The notes: a model not told the origin generated them from the letters alone. A stretch of DNA of 64,000 bases from Acinetobacter beijerinckii CIP 110307 (GCF_000369005.1 NZ_KB849764.1:563086-627085), one strand, 5' to 3'; shown: positions 35,912-46,532, counted from the stretch's first letter. Program-made: numbers and translations.

Positions 35912-38422
35912 ATGGGCATGCGTCACACACATTTATTAATGCCTTTGGCACTGGTTAGTGCGATGGCAGTGGTACAACAAGCATACGCAGCAGATGAGTT
36001 TCTTGCACGAGATATACGAATTGATGGCCTTGTGCGTTTAACACCTGCAAGTATCTATTCGATGTTACCAATAAATAGTGGTGATCGTGTTAGTGATCCA
36101 ATGATTGCAGAGGCAATACGTACATTGTATGCGTCTGGTTTATTTGACGATATCAAAGCTTTTAAAGAAAACGATATATTGGTTTTCAAAGTTATTGAAC
36201 GTCCGATCATTTCCAAACTTGAATTCAAAGGAAATAAACTTATCCCTAAAGAAGCCTTAGAACAAGGCTTAAAAAAAATGGGTATTGCTGAAGGTGAAGT
36301 TTTCAAAAAGTCTGCATTGCAAATTATTGAAACTGAATTGGAACAACAATATACGCAACAAGGTCGTTATGATGCCGATGTGACAGTTGAAACTGTAGCT
36401 CGACCAAATAACCGTGTTGAATTAAAGTTAAATTTTAATGAAGGTACTGCCGCTAAAGTATTTGATATTAATATTATTGGTAATACAGTATTTAGTGATA
36501 GTGATATTAAGCAAGCATTTGCAGTAAAAGAGAGCGGTTGGGCATCAATAGTTACCCGTAATGACCGTTATGCGCGCGAAAAAATGGCTGCAAGCTTAGA
36601 GGCTTTACGTGCTTTATACTTAAATAAAGGTTATATCAATTTCAATATTATTAATTCACAGCTAAATATCAGTGAAGATAAAAAGAATATTTTCATTGAA
36701 GTTTCTGTTGATGAAGGTAGCCAATTTAAATTTGGTGATACAAAATTCCTTGGTGATGCACTTTATAAGCCTGAAGAATTACAAGCTTTAAAGTTATATA
36801 AAGATGGTGAGACGTATTCACAAGAAAAAGTAAATGCAGTCAAGCAATTGCTACTTCGTAAATATGGTAATGCGGGTTATTACTATGCAGAAGTGAATGT
36901 TGTACCTGAAATTAATAATCAAACAGGTATTGTTAACCTAAATTATTATATTAATCCTGGTCAACAAGTCACAGTTCGTCGTATTAACTTTACTGGTAAT
37001 AGCAAGACTGCTGATGAAGTATTACGTCGTGAAATGCGTCAAATGGAAGGTGCTTTAGCGAGCAACGAAAAAATTGACCTTTCAAAAGTACGTTTAGAAC
37101 GCACAGGTTTCTTTAAAACGGTCGATGTAAAACCAGTTCGTGTACCAAACTCACCTGACCAAGTTGATCTAAATGTAAATGTTGAAGAACAACATTCAGG
37201 TACAACAACACTTGCTGTGGGTTATTCTCAAAATGGTGGTATTACCTTCCAAGCTGGTTTGAGTCAAACCAACTTTATGGGAACAGGTAATCGAGTTTCA
37301 GTGGATTTATCACGTTCTGAAACCCAAGATTATTATAATCTTAGTGTGACAGACCCATACTTTACGATTGATGGTGTGAGCCGTGGTTATAATGTTTATT
37401 ACCGTAAAACCAAGTTAAATGAAGATTATAACGTCAATAATTATGTTACAGATAGTGTAGGTGGTAGTTTAAGTTTTGGTTATCCAATTGATGAAAATCA
37501 AAGTTTAAGTGCTTCATTGGGTGTAGATCAAACCAAAGTAAGAACTGGACCAAGTGTTTCGACTTATATTCGTGACTATTTGTTATCAAATGGTGGTAAA
37601 GCAACTGGTCAATCTACTTGGTGTCGAAGCGGAAAAAATGAAGTTGTAGATGGAAAAGATGTTCCTGGAACTTGCGAAGGTGGATTTGAAAATTATAATA
37701 GTGCCTTCGAAGGAACATTCTTAACTTATAATCTAAACCTGGGCTGGTCGTATAATACTTTGAATCGACCTATTTTCCCGACATCAGGTATGTCGCATCG
37801 CGTAGGGCTTGAAATTGGTTTGCCTGGCAGTGATGTTGATTATCAAAAAATGACTTATGATGCTCAAGCATTTAAATCATTACCAATGGGCTTTGTACTC
37901 AGAGGTTATGGTAAGTTAGGCTATGGTAATGACCTACCATTTTATAAAAACTTCTACGCAGGTGGTTATGGATCAGTTCGTGGATACGATAATAGTTCTT
38001 TAGGACCAAAATATCCAAGTGTAATTTTCCAAGAAACCAACAGAAATGACCCTGACCCTGAAGAAGTTGGTGGTAATGCTTTAGTTCAGTTTGGAACAGA
38101 GTTAGCGTTACCGTTACCTTTTAAAGGCGATTGGACACGTCAAGTTCGTCCGGTATTATTTGCTGAAGGCGCACAAGTATTTGATACTCAATGTGATGTA
38201 CCTCAAGGCAGTGTATTGGTTAATGGTAGTAGTATCAATATGAAGCAATACTGCCAAGATAATAACAAATTTGATTTTGGTAATATGCGTTACAGCGTAG
38301 GTGTTGGTTTTACTTGGATCACAATGATCGGTCCACTTTCACTGAGCTATGCTTACCCGTTAAATGATAAACCGGGCGATGATACTAAATCGATCCAATT
38401 TGAAATCGGTCGTACTTTCTAA
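35912..38422 (+). CDS. bamA: Outer membrane protein assembly factor BamA
   Basis: BamA is the beta-barrel insertase of the outer membrane. The 836-residue precursor has a signal peptide ending AYA near residue 26. Five POTRA domains follow (about 30-425, for example IRIDGLVRLTPASIYSMLP and RRINFTGNSKTADEVLRREMRQ), then a 16-strand barrel with the conserved VRGYDNSSLGP segment near residue 690. The final residue is Phe in EIGRTF, the beta-signal. ATG 35918 is an alternative start. It follows rseP and precedes skp as in most gamma-proteobacteria. Confidence 0.97.
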   Translation: MGMRHTHLLMPLALVSAMAVVQQAYAADEFLARDIRIDGLVRLTPASIYSMLPINSGDRVSDPMIAEAIRTLYASGLFDDIKAFKENDILVFKVIERPIISKLEFKGNKLIPKEALEQGLKKMGIAEGEVFKKSALQIIETELEQQYTQQGRYDADVTVETVARPNNRVELKLNFNEGTAAKVFDINIIGNTVFSDSDIKQAFAVKESGWASIVTRNDRYAREKMAASLEALRALYLNKGYINFNIINSQLNISEDKKNIFIEVSVDEGSQFKFGDTKFLGDALYKPEELQALKLYKDGETYSQEKVNAVKQLLLRKYGNAGYYYAEVNVVPEINNQTGIVNLNYYINPGQQVTVRRINFTGNSKTADEVLRREMRQMEGALASNEKIDLSKVRLERTGFFKTVDVKPVRVPNSPDQVDLNVNVEEQHSGTTTLAVGYSQNGGITFQAGLSQTNFMGTGNRVSVDLSRSETQDYYNLSVTDPYFTIDGVSRGYNVYYRKTKLNEDYNVNNYVTDSVGGSLSFGYPIDENQSLSASLGVDQTKVRTGPSVSTYIRDYLLSNGGKATGQSTWCRSGKNEVVDGKDVPGTCEGGFENYNSAFEGTFLTYNLNLGWSYNTLNRPIFPTSGMSHRVGLEIGLPGSDVDYQKMTYDAQAFKSLPMGFVLRGYGKLGYGNDLPFYKNFYAGGYGSVRGYDNSSLGPKYPSVIFQETNRNDPDPEEVGGNALVQFGTELALPLPFKGDWTRQVRPVLFAEGAQVFDTQCDVPQGSVLVNGSSINMKQYCQDNNKFDFGNMRYSVGVGFTWITMIGPLSLSYAYPLNDKPGDDTKSIQFEIGRTF

Positions 38423-38463
38423 GTACGGCTTTTCCAAATATTCAATATATAAAGGATGAAATA

Positions 38464-38964
38464 ATGAAAACGCTGACATTTTTAATGCTAAGTTTAGGTT
38501 TAACGGTAACTTCTCTTGCAAATGCTGCTGGCATGGCAGTTGTAGACTTAGCAAAAGTTGTTGAAAGTAGCACTTATCTAAAACAACAAAATGCAAGTTT
38601 AGGTCAATCAGTGAAACCTACCTCTACGCGATTAGAGCAATTAGGTAAAGAGCTAGAGACTTTGCAACAAAGAGCTCAGACTGAAGGCCCAAAAATGAAT
38701 CAGGCTGATATTCAAAAAATGACAGCGCAATACCAAGCTAAGTTAAATGAATTTAACTCTACTCAGCAAGGTTTGCAAACTAAGGTTCAATCTAGCCTAC
38801 AAACGATGAACACAACTTTTGAAAATCGTGTGAAGCAAGCTGCTGAACAATTACGTAAAGAAAACAATCTTGATTTTATTTTAAATAAAAATTCTACCAT
38901 TGCATCTGACGCTCAGTATGATTTAACTGATAAAATGATTCAAAAGGTTAATGCAATGAAATAA
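38464..38964 (+). CDS. skp: Periplasmic chaperone Skp/OmpH
   Basis: Skp holds unfolded outer-membrane proteins on their way to BamA. The 166-residue precursor has a signal peptide with cleavage after ANA (near residue 22). A long coiled-coil region follows (about 45-125, Gln/Lys/Glu-rich: EQLGKELETLQQRAQTE), and a C-terminal FILNKNSTIASDAQYDLTD strand region closes the body. ATAAAGGATGAAATAATG supplies the ribosome site. It is 3 bp before lpxD. Confidence 0.93.
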   Translation: MKTLTFLMLSLGLTVTSLANAAGMAVVDLAKVVESSTYLKQQNASLGQSVKPTSTRLEQLGKELETLQQRAQTEGPKMNQADIQKMTAQYQAKLNEFNSTQQGLQTKVQSSLQTMNTTFENRVKQAAEQLRKENNLDFILNKNSTIASDAQYDLTDKMIQKVNAMK

Positions 38965-38967
38965 TCA

Positions 38968-40038
38968 ATGAATAGACGTAGTTATCGTTTAGAAGAAATT
39001 GCTCACCTTGTAAAAGGTGAGCTTTTTGGTGAAAAAGAACTTCAGGTTTGTAATTTAGCAAGTCTAGAAAATGCCCAGCAAAATCACATCTGTTTTGTGA
39101 ATGGTGATAAATATTTAGCACAAGCAGAATTAAGTCACGCTGGTGTTTATATTGTGACAGCGGCTCTCAAACAACAACTTTCTACAAAGCAAAATTTTAT
39201 TGTTGTTGATAATCCTTATTTGGCATTTGCTACTTTAACGCATCTATTCGAAAAAAAGATTTCTCAGCGAGGAATTGAAAGTACTGCCCAAATACATCCT
39301 TCTGCAATTATCGCTGACGATGCCTATATCGGTCATTATGTTGTAATTGGTGAGAATTGCGTCATTGGTAATAATACAATTATTCAGCCCCATGCATTTA
39401 TAGATGATGATGTGGAAGTAGGTAACGACTGCTTTATTGATGCGCATGTGACCATTACCGGTGCTGCTAAACTAAAAGATCGGGTTCGTATTCACGCTAA
39501 TACCGTGATCGGGACCGAGGGTTTTGGTTTTGCACCTTACCAAGGCAAGTGGCATCGTATTGCTCAATTGGGGTCAGTTCGTATTGGAAATGATGTTCGT
39601 ATCGGTTCAAATTGTAGTATTGATCGCGGTGCATTAGATGATACGATTTTGGCAGATGGCGTCATTATTGATAACCTTGTGCAAATTGCTCACAATGTTC
39701 AAATTGGAGAGAACACCGCAATTGCCGCAAATTGCGGAATTGCAGGAAGTGCAAAAATTGGCAAAAACTGTATCATGGGCGGTGCGTCAGGGGTGGTTGG
39801 ACACCTTGAAATTACTAATAACGTGACACTTACAGCAATGTCAATGGTCACAAAAAATATTTCTGAGTCTGGAACGTATTCTTCTGGCATGGGGTTGTTT
39901 GAAAATAGTCATTGGAAAAAGACAATTGTTCGCCTAAGACAATTAGCAGATGTGCCATTGACCCAAATTAGTAAAAGGCTTGATCATATGCAAGCTCAAT
40001 TAGAGTCCCTTGAATCAACCTTGAAGTTACGTAAATAA
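38968..40038 (+). CDS. lpxD: UDP-3-O-acylglucosamine N-acyltransferase
   Basis: LpxD adds the second 3-hydroxyacyl chain in lipid A synthesis. The 356 residues have an N-terminal uridine-binding domain (about 1-100) followed by a left-handed beta-helix of hexapeptide repeats ([20 protein letters not shown] and so on). The catalytic histidine lies in the [10 protein letters not shown] segment near residue 241. A C-terminal helix follows ([22 protein letters not shown]). It is 6 bp before fabZ. Confidence 0.96.
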   Translation: MNRRSYRLEEIAHLVKGELFGEKELQVCNLASLENAQQNHICFVNGDKYLAQAELSHAGVYIVTAALKQQLSTKQNFIVVDNPYLAFATLTHLFEKKISQRGIESTAQIHPSAIIADDAYIGHYVVIGENCVIGNNTIIQPHAFIDDDVEVGNDCFIDAHVTITGAAKLKDRVRIHANTVIGTEGFGFAPYQGKWHRIAQLGSVRIGNDVRIGSNCSIDRGALDDTILADGVIIDNLVQIAHNVQIGENTAIAANCGIAGSAKIGKNCIMGGASGVVGHLEITNNVTLTAMSMVTKNISESGTYSSGMGLFENSHWKKTIVRLRQLADVPLTQISKRLDHMQAQLESLESTLKLRK

Positions 40039-40044
40039 TTTATT

Positions 40045-40530
40045 ATGACTGAGTCTACCTTACCAGCATTTACAATGCCTGAATTACCAATGGATATTCA
40101 AACTATTCGTGAATATTTACCTCATCGCTATCCTTTTTTATTGGTAGATCGTGTTACAGAGGTAACGGAAAATAGTATCGTTGGCTATAAAAACGTATCA
40201 ATCAATGAAGAGTTTTTACAAGGGCATTTTCCAACTTATCCAATTATGCCTGGCGTACTCATTATTGAAGCCTTAGCACAAGTTTCTGGTATTTTAGGAT
40301 TTGTTCTAACAAATCAAAAGCCTAAAGCTGGTTCATTATTCTTATTTGCAGGTGCAGAAAAAATTAGATTTAAGAAACAGGTTGTTGCAGGTGACCAGCT
40401 TATCTTAAAATCTGAACTTGTTATGCAAAAACGCGGCATTTACAAGTACAATTGTACTGCCAGTGTTGACGGTAAAATTGCAGCAACGGCTGAGATTATT
40501 ATTTCCCACCAAAAAATTGAGCAGACATGA
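40045..40530 (+). CDS. fabZ: 3-hydroxyacyl-ACP dehydratase FabZ
   Basis: FabZ dehydrates 3-hydroxyacyl-ACP in fatty acid elongation and competes with LpxA for the same substrate. The hot-dog fold active site is complete: [13 protein letters not shown], His61 in [12 protein letters not shown] and Glu75 in LIIEALAQ. At 161 residues it is slightly longer than usual because of an extra N-terminal stretch. It overlaps lpxA by 4 bp (ATGA). Confidence 0.97.
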   Translation: MTESTLPAFTMPELPMDIQTIREYLPHRYPFLLVDRVTEVTENSIVGYKNVSINEEFLQGHFPTYPIMPGVLIIEALAQVSGILGFVLTNQKPKAGSLFLFAGAEKIRFKKQVVAGDQLILKSELVMQKRGIYKYNCTASVDGKIAATAEIIISHQKIEQT

Positions 40531-41315
40531 GTAGCCAAAATCTAATACATTCCACAGCAATTATTGACCCATCTGCAGAAATTGCATCTGACGTTCAAAT
40601 TGGACCTTATTGTATTATTGGGCCAAATGTCAGTATAGAATCTGGGACAAAATTACGCTCGCATGTAGTGATTGGTGGCTTTACAAAAATTGGTAAAAAT
40701 AATGATATTTTCCAGTTCTCAAGTATTGGAGAAATCTGTCAGGATTTAAAATATCAAGGCGAAGAAACATGGTTAGAAATAGGGGATAACAACTCTATTC
40801 GCGAGCATTGTACTTTACATAGAGGTACTGTTCAGGATCATGCATTAACAAAAATTGGTAGCCATAACTTATTTATGGTGAATACGCATATTGCACATGA
40901 TTGTGATATTGGAAATCATAATATTTTTGCGAATAATGTCGGTGTTGCTGGGCACGTGCGTGTAGGTGATCATGTCATTGTAGGTGGAAATGCCGGTATT
41001 CATCAATTTTGTAGAATTGATTCTTACAGTATGATTGGTGGAGCATCTTTAATTCTTAAAGATGTACCAGCTTACATCATGGCATCAGGCAACCCAGCAC
41101 ATGCTTATGGTATGAATATTGAAGGCATGCGTCGTAAAGGATGGTCTCGAGATACTATCCAAGGTTTAAGAGAAGCTTATAAACTAATTTATAAAGCAGG
41201 CCTTACGTCTGAGCAGGCTATTGAACAAATCCAAAATGAAATTTTAGTCAAAACGCCTGAAGCACAATTATTTATTGATTCGTTAGAACAATCAACTCGT
41301 GGAATTGTGCGTTAA
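40527..41315 (+). CDS. lpxA: UDP-N-acetylglucosamine acyltransferase
   Basis: LpxA performs the first step of lipid A synthesis. The 262 residues form hexapeptide repeats ([25 protein letters not shown] ...), the catalytic histidine in [19 protein letters not shown] near residue 122, and the C-terminal helical domain ([22 protein letters not shown]). It ends the supercluster with a terminator. LpxB, which usually follows, must be elsewhere. Confidence 0.97.
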   Translation: MSSQNLIHSTAIIDPSAEIASDVQIGPYCIIGPNVSIESGTKLRSHVVIGGFTKIGKNNDIFQFSSIGEICQDLKYQGEETWLEIGDNNSIREHCTLHRGTVQDHALTKIGSHNLFMVNTHIAHDCDIGNHNIFANNVGVAGHVRVGDHVIVGGNAGIHQFCRIDSYSMIGGASLILKDVPAYIMASGNPAHAYGMNIEGMRRKGWSRDTIQGLREAYKLIYKAGLTSEQAIEQIQNEILVKTPEAQLFIDSLEQSTRGIVR

Positions 41316-41328
41316 TTCATTCGTGAAT

Positions 41329-41357
41329 AAAAAAAGACACTCAGGTGTCTTTTTTTA
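41329..41357. terminator. Bidirectional terminator between lpxA and the AraC-type regulator
   Basis: AAAAGACAC-TCAG-GTGTCTTTT, a perfect stem with A-rich and T-rich flanks, serves both converging genes. Confidence 0.9.
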
Positions 41358-41360
41358 TTT

Positions 41361-42293
41361 TTAGTTTTCTACTTGGATATAATTTTGGCGATATTGTTTA
41401 GGTGAGAATTCAAAGGTTCTTTTAAATGCTTGGCTAAAAGCAGTTTCTGATGAATATCCAACTTTATTGGCGACTTGCTGTACTGAATAATTACTTTTAC
41501 GTAGATATTGGCTTGCTAGACGCATACGATGTTGTTGTAGGTAGGCTAAAGGCGATTCACCAATCACTTCATGAAATAGGCTTGCAAACTTAGAACGGGA
41601 CATACAACATTGTTCAGCTAAAGATTCAACTGTCCAAGCTTCATCAGGGTGATTGTGAATTGCTGCTAGGCTATTGCTAAGTTCAGGATGATTGAGAGCA
41701 CTGAGCCAGCCATGTTGGGTAGAGATTTGTTGAATATGATCACGTATACATTTAATCAATAAGATATTCACTAGATGATCAATAATGATATCTCGTCCTG
41801 CTTGAATATTTTGCGTTTCTAAAGCAAGAAAATGTAAGCCGATCTGTAACCACTCTGGTGCATTGGTATCGCCATGTTGCAGGTGAATGAGCGGTGGTAA
41901 AGCTTGAATAAACGGCTTTGCCATAATGGTATCAATCTGACAACGAACAGTCAGAATCAGGTTTTTCTCGGATGAGTTTGTACCAAACTCTATAGCATCT
42001 TCTTTATGCCCATCGAATAATTTTGATATATCTACTGCATCTACAAGTTTAGTGATTGTATTGTCAGCACCTGTATGTGCTTTTCCAGAAGGAATAACGA
42101 CGATTTCACCAGCATGTGCCGTTAAACTATTTTGTGCATCAAGTTCAATAAAAACAGAACCAACAAGAACGATATGGACGATGAGTGCTGATTGATCTTG
42201 GCAAAAAAAGCTCCATTCTCCCTGAGTTTTCAAATAGATATATTCACTACGATTTAAATGTATATCTGCAAATATTTTACTTAGAGCATCCAT
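41361..42293 (-). CDS. alkR: AraC-family regulator, probable AlkR (alkane response)
   Basis: The 310-residue protein has an N-terminal cupin_6-type ligand domain (about residues 1-180, for example AHAGEIVVIPSGKAHTGAD) and a C-terminal AraC DNA-binding domain. The latter has two helix-turn-helices (EAWTVESLAEQCCMSRSKFASLFHEV and YSVQQVANKVGYSSETAFSQAFKRTFEFSPKQYR). It is divergent from the alkane hydroxylase gene. In A. baylyi ADP1 the AraC/XylS-type AlkR activates the adjacent divergent alkM, so the name is by context. ADP1 AlkR may have a different N-terminal domain, which is why the symbol is not certain. Confidence 0.75.
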   Translation of the reverse strand: MDALSKIFADIHLNRSEYIYLKTQGEWSFFCQDQSALIVHIVLVGSVFIELDAQNSLTAHAGEIVVIPSGKAHTGADNTITKLVDAVDISKLFDGHKEDAIEFGTNSSEKNLILTVRCQIDTIMAKPFIQALPPLIHLQHGDTNAPEWLQIGLHFLALETQNIQAGRDIIIDHLVNILLIKCIRDHIQQISTQHGWLSALNHPELSNSLAAIHNHPDEAWTVESLAEQCCMSRSKFASLFHEVIGESPLAYLQQHRMRLASQYLRKSNYSVQQVANKVGYSSETAFSQAFKRTFEFSPKQYRQNYIQVEN

Positions 42294-42335
42294 ATGATTT
42301 TAAAACTACATAATTATTTTAAATTATAGAGAGCT

Positions 42336-42354
42336 ATCACAATAACTCAATATG
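42336..42354. promoter_or_regulatory. Direct repeat copy 1, candidate AlkR site
   Basis: ATCACAATAACTCAATATG matches copy 2 at 42434-42452 at 16 of 19 positions, 98 bp apart in the same orientation. It lies near the regulator gene start (42293). Confidence 0.5.
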
Positions 42355-42433
42355 TGTTTATAGGACAAAAACATGCGTGAATATGCCAAAGACTCTAACA
42401 TAGGTTTTTTGGACGCTTGCAACTGTCATAGAA

Positions 42434-42452
42434 ATCATAATAACTCAAAATA
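42434..42452. promoter_or_regulatory. Direct repeat copy 2, candidate AlkR site at the alkM promoter
   Basis: ATCATAATAACTCAAAATA lies just before a TATATA (-10-like) at 42458-42463, so it would cover the -35 region of alkM, the usual place for AraC-type activation. Confidence 0.5.
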
Positions 42453-42480
42453 AGCATATATATACAAAGACATGGATTAG

Positions 42481-43716
42481 ATGATGAATGCGCCAGTAAA
42501 TGTTGAGCACGAACTTACGCCAGTAAGCATTTCAAAATCAAAAACTGAGTTGGATCGTAAGCGCTATCTATGGGCGATTAGCCCAGCTTTACCTGCAATT
42601 GGAATTGGAATTTTAGCAGGTTATCAATTTGCACCACGTCCGTTGAAAAAACTATTCGCTTTAGGTGGACCAATTGTACTTCATATTGTCATTCCTACAA
42701 TTGATACGATTATTGGTAAAGATGCTAACAATCCAACAGATGAAGATATTAAACTACTTGAAAAAGACCCTTACTACTCTAAGTTAGTCAAAAGTTTTAT
42801 TCCAATACAATATGCTGCAAACGTGTATGCATGTTATTTAACAAGTCGCAAAGAAACATCTTTCATTGATAAAATTTTGTTAGGTATTTCGATGGGTGCG
42901 ATTAATGGTATCGCTATCAATACTGCTCATGAGTTAAGTCACAAACATGATCGTATTGATCATATATTATCGCATTTAGCCTTAGTACCAACGGGTTACA
43001 ACCATTTCCGTGTCGAGCATCCTTATGGTCATCATAAGCGTGCAGCAACACCTGAAGATCCAGCATCTTCACAAATGGGTGAAACTTTTTATGAGTTTTG
43101 GCCACGTACAGTGATTGGTTCTTTTAAATCAGCAATAGAGATTGAAACCAATCGTTTAAAACGTAAAGGTAAAGAGTTTTGGTCAACTGAGAATGAGCTT
43201 CTACAAGGTTGGGGCATGAGTGCAGCTTTTCATGGTTCAATGGTTGGCATATTTGGTAAAGGTGTGATTCCATATTTAGCGACACAAGCATTTTATGGCA
43301 TTAGTTTATTTGAAGTGATTAACTATATTGAGCACTATGGTTTAAAACGTCAAAAAGACAAAAATGGTAAATATGAGCGTACAATGCCAGAGCATAGCTG
43401 GAACAATAATAATATTGTGACTAACTTGTTCTTGTATCAATTACAGCGTCATTCTGACCATCATGCTTATCCAACACGCCCATTCCAAGCTTTACGTCAC
43501 TTTGATGAAGCACCTGAATTACCTAGTGGTTATGCAAGTATGTTACTTCCTGCATTAATTCCACCATTATGGTCAAAAATGATGGATAAGCGCGTATTTG
43601 ATCATTACAAAGGTGATTTAAATAAAGCGAATATTTATCCAAAACGTCGCGCCAAAATCTTTAAAAAGTTTGGTGTGATTGATAAATCTTTACAACAAGA
43701 TGTTGTTGAATCTTAA
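42481..43716 (+). CDS. alkM: Alkane 1-monooxygenase (AlkB/AlkM type)
   Basis: This is the integral-membrane di-iron hydroxylase that oxidises the terminal carbon of alkanes, using rubredoxin. The 411-residue protein has the histidine boxes: His150/His154/His156 in AHELSHKHDR, His180/His184/His185 in EHPYGHHKR, and His324/His327/His328 in LQRHSDHHAYPTR. The HYG segment NYIEHYGLKR lies near 282-291. Several hydrophobic segments surround these. No rubredoxin gene is adjacent, as in ADP1. A terminator follows. Confidence 0.93.
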   Translation: MMNAPVNVEHELTPVSISKSKTELDRKRYLWAISPALPAIGIGILAGYQFAPRPLKKLFALGGPIVLHIVIPTIDTIIGKDANNPTDEDIKLLEKDPYYSKLVKSFIPIQYAANVYACYLTSRKETSFIDKILLGISMGAINGIAINTAHELSHKHDRIDHILSHLALVPTGYNHFRVEHPYGHHKRAATPEDPASSQMGETFYEFWPRTVIGSFKSAIEIETNRLKRKGKEFWSTENELLQGWGMSAAFHGSMVGIFGKGVIPYLATQAFYGISLFEVINYIEHYGLKRQKDKNGKYERTMPEHSWNNNNIVTNLFLYQLQRHSDHHAYPTRPFQALRHFDEAPELPSGYASMLLPALIPPLWSKMMDKRVFDHYKGDLNKANIYPKRRAKIFKKFGVIDKSLQQDVVES

Positions 43717-43750
43717 TGAACTAAGTTTTCCAAATTGCTCCCAAAAGCAT

Positions 43751-43784
43751 AAGCACTGATGAGCTATCATCGGTGCTTTTTTTA
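43751..43784 (+). terminator. Terminator after alkM
   Basis: AAGCACTGATGA pairs with TCATCGGTGCTT around a four-base loop (one T-G pair) and is followed by T7. Confidence 0.85.
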
Positions 43785-43894
43785 TTTTCTTGTATGAAAT
43801 AATTAAAAAAACAGAGTTTTGACATTTGCTTGCTGTATATCTATTTATTATCTAGAACCAAATATAGCCTTCTAACTGATATGCTGAGAAAAAT

Positions 43895-45247
43895 ATGACA
43901 AAACATTATGACTATATTGCGATTGGCGGTGGTAGTGGCGGAATTGCATCAGTAAATCGTGCAGCAATGTACGGTATGAAATGTGCTTTGATTGAAAAAG
44001 GTGAAATTGGTGGAACCTGCGTTAATGTGGGTTGTGTGCCAAAAAAAGTGATGTGGTATGCTGCACATGTAGCTGAATCAATTCAAAAGTTCGGTCCAGA
44101 CTATGGTTTTAATAGCAAACTTGAATCTTTTGATTGGCAGATATTGATAAAAAATAGACAAGCTTATATTGAACGGATTCATCAATCCTATCAAAATAGC
44201 CTAAGCAATAATAAAGTCGATCTTATTCTTGGAGCAGCTAGTTTTATAAATCAGAATACTATTGAGGTAAATGGAGAAATAATCTCAGCAGATCATATAT
44301 TGATAGCAACTGGGACACAGCCCTCATTACCTGATGTTGAAGGGGTAGAACATGGCATTGATTCGAATGGTTTTTTTGAATTAGAAGCCTTACCGAAAAG
44401 AACAGCAGTTATTGGTTCTGGCTATATTGCGGTTGAACTGGCAGGTGTATTGAATGCTTTAGGTTCACAAGTAGGATTATTTATTCGTAAGAATTTACCT
44501 GTACGTCGTTTTGATTCTTTTTTGAGTGAAACTTTGGTAGAGGTGATGCGAACAGATGGTATTGAAATACATACGCAAGCTGTGCCGAAGAAAGTCACAA
44601 AAAATGAAGATGGTACTATTGAACTGCATTTAGAGAATGGTGAAAAGCATACAGTAGATTGTCTAATTTGGGCGACAGGTCGAGAGCCGAATACTGCTCA
44701 TTTAAATTTAGATAAAGCCAATGTTCAGTTGGATGAACGAGGTTATATCCAAGTGGATAAGTTTCAGAATACATCACAGACAGGAATTTATGCAGTAGGT
44801 GACATTACTGGAAAAATGGAGCTTACGCCTGTCGCTGTAGCAGCAGGACGCAGATTATCTGAAAGATTATTTAATAATAAACCGAATGAGTATTTGGATT
44901 ACGAAAATATCCCAACAGTTGTATTTAGCCATCCGCCAATTGGAACAGTAGGCATCACAGAAAAAGAAGCGGTTGAAGAATATGGTCAGGAAGCTGTGAA
45001 AGTTTATAATTCATCGTTTACTGCTATGTATAGTGCGATTACTCAACATCGTCAACCGACTAAAATGAAGATGGTTTGTGTCGGTAAAGATGAAAAGATT
45101 GTAGGTATTCATGGGATTGGATTTGGGATGGATGAAATACTACAAGGTTTTGCTGTTGCTTTAAAAATGGGTGCAACGAAGAAAGACTTTGATAATACTG
45201 TTGCGATTCATCCAACTTCTGCTGAAGAGTTTGTGACGATGCGATAG
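43895..45247 (+). CDS. gor: Glutathione-disulfide reductase
   Basis: Gor reduces oxidised glutathione with NADPH. The 450 residues show the FAD site [11 protein letters not shown] (residues 8-18), the redox pair Cys42/Cys47 in [13 protein letters not shown], an NADPH site [15 protein letters not shown] with the arginines RKNLPVRR after it, and [15 protein letters not shown]. The catalytic histidine lies in [13 protein letters not shown] at the end. The arginines after the second Rossmann strand support NADPH and glutathione rather than lipoamide. Confidence 0.94.
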   Translation: MTKHYDYIAIGGGSGGIASVNRAAMYGMKCALIEKGEIGGTCVNVGCVPKKVMWYAAHVAESIQKFGPDYGFNSKLESFDWQILIKNRQAYIERIHQSYQNSLSNNKVDLILGAASFINQNTIEVNGEIISADHILIATGTQPSLPDVEGVEHGIDSNGFFELEALPKRTAVIGSGYIAVELAGVLNALGSQVGLFIRKNLPVRRFDSFLSETLVEVMRTDGIEIHTQAVPKKVTKNEDGTIELHLENGEKHTVDCLIWATGREPNTAHLNLDKANVQLDERGYIQVDKFQNTSQTGIYAVGDITGKMELTPVAVAAGRRLSERLFNNKPNEYLDYENIPTVVFSHPPIGTVGITEKEAVEEYGQEAVKVYNSSFTAMYSAITQHRQPTKMKMVCVGKDEKIVGIHGIGFGMDEILQGFAVALKMGATKKDFDNTVAIHPTSAEEFVTMR

Positions 45248-45276
45248 GAGGTTTTTATCCGAAGTTGATTTTGAGT

Positions 45277-45301
45277 AAAGGACGTTATTGCAACGTCCTT
45301 T
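45277..45301. terminator. Hairpin between gor and the convergent acyl-CoA dehydrogenases
   Basis: AAAGGACGTT and AACGTCCTTT form a perfect 10-bp stem with a five-base loop. The U-tracts are short and lie inside the stem ends. Confidence 0.65.
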
Positions 45302-45332
45302 AAGATTCATTTTGGCTTTTAGAGTAACAGAA

Positions 45333-46532
45333 TTATTTCAATTCACTCGATGATTTACCTAATTCGCGACGCGCAATAATCAATTGCTGAATCTGTTGTG
45401 TACCTTCAAAAATATCGAGAATTTTTGAATCACGTGCCCATTTTTCTAATAACTCATCTTCACCATAGCCAACACTTGCAGCCAGTTCGACACATTTTAG
45501 TGTGATTTCATTACCGACACGTCCAGCTTTAGCTTTCGCAATCGAAGCTTCCTTAGAGTTTGGCTTTTTATTATCAGCCATCCATGTTGCTTTAATCATG
45601 AGTAGACGGGCAGCTTCCCATTCGGCTTCCATACGATAGATTTGAGCAGCTAGATTCGATGTTTGTAAATATGGGGTCTTGTAGTCTGGATCAAGTTGAT
45701 CTTTGAATATTTCTTTAATGCGTTCTAATGATGCTTTAGCACATCCGACAGCCATTGCAGCAACAAGAGGACGTGTATTATCAAAAGTTTCCATTACACC
45801 AGCAAAACCTTTAGCCACATCAATTTCAGGATTACCTAATAAATTAGCTGCTGGTACGCGACAATCAATAAAGCTAATGACCGCTGTATCAGATGCTTTG
45901 ATCCCAAGTTTGTGTTCAAGGCGTTCTACTTTCATTCCCGGTGTACCTTTAGGCACAACGAAGGATTTAATAGCAGCACGACCAAGCTTTTTGTCCAAAG
46001 TCGCCCAAACCACAACTGAATCCGCACGCTCACCAGAGGTTACGAATATTTTCTCACCATTCAGAATATAGTCATCGCCATCTTTAGTCGCAGTTGTTCT
46101 TATTGATGCAGAGTCTGAACCGCAACCTGGCTCTGTTATTGCCATTGCAGCCCAAGTTCCTTTAAATCGTTCAAGTTGCTCATCATTTGCAACAGCCGCG
46201 ATTGCAGAGTTGCCTAAACCTTGACGTGGCATACTCAATAATAAACCCGTATCGCCATAGCACATTTCGATAATGCCTAATGCAGCAGACATGTTGCCAC
46301 CATTCACAACAGCATCAGGATCAGCAGTTCCGCGCTTACTCGCATTGGCAGCACCAACACCTTCACCACTTTCATTCATACCATCAAGCAAAGCAGCAAG
46401 CATATCGAGTTCTTTAGGGTATGCGTGCTCAGCTTTATCATATTTGCGAGATATTGGACGTAATACATTCAAGGCTGTCTCATGTGCTTGATCGATCAGC
46501 ATTTGAAATTTTTTAGGATTTTGTAAGTTCAT
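45333..46532 (-). CDS. Acyl-CoA dehydrogenase family protein
   Basis: This FAD enzyme of beta-oxidation type has 399 residues. The acyl-CoA dehydrogenase signatures are AMAITEPGCGSDSASIRTTA near residue 132 and the C-terminal ILDIFEGTQQIQQLIIARREL, whose Glu is the usual catalytic base. It lies 15 bp downstream of a second, longer dehydrogenase gene and is probably cotranscribed. Chain-length preference cannot be read. The near location of alkM fits fatty-acid use after alkane oxidation. Confidence 0.9.
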   Translation of the reverse strand: MNLQNPKKFQMLIDQAHETALNVLRPISRKYDKAEHAYPKELDMLAALLDGMNESGEGVGAANASKRGTADPDAVVNGGNMSAALGIIEMCYGDTGLLLSMPRQGLGNSAIAAVANDEQLERFKGTWAAMAITEPGCGSDSASIRTTATKDGDDYILNGEKIFVTSGERADSVVVWATLDKKLGRAAIKSFVVPKGTPGMKVERLEHKLGIKASDTAVISFIDCRVPAANLLGNPEIDVAKGFAGVMETFDNTRPLVAAMAVGCAKASLERIKEIFKDQLDPDYKTPYLQTSNLAAQIYRMEAEWEAARLLMIKATWMADNKKPNSKEASIAKAKAGRVGNEITLKCVELAASVGYGEDELLEKWARDSKILDIFEGTQQIQQLIIARRELGKSSSELK

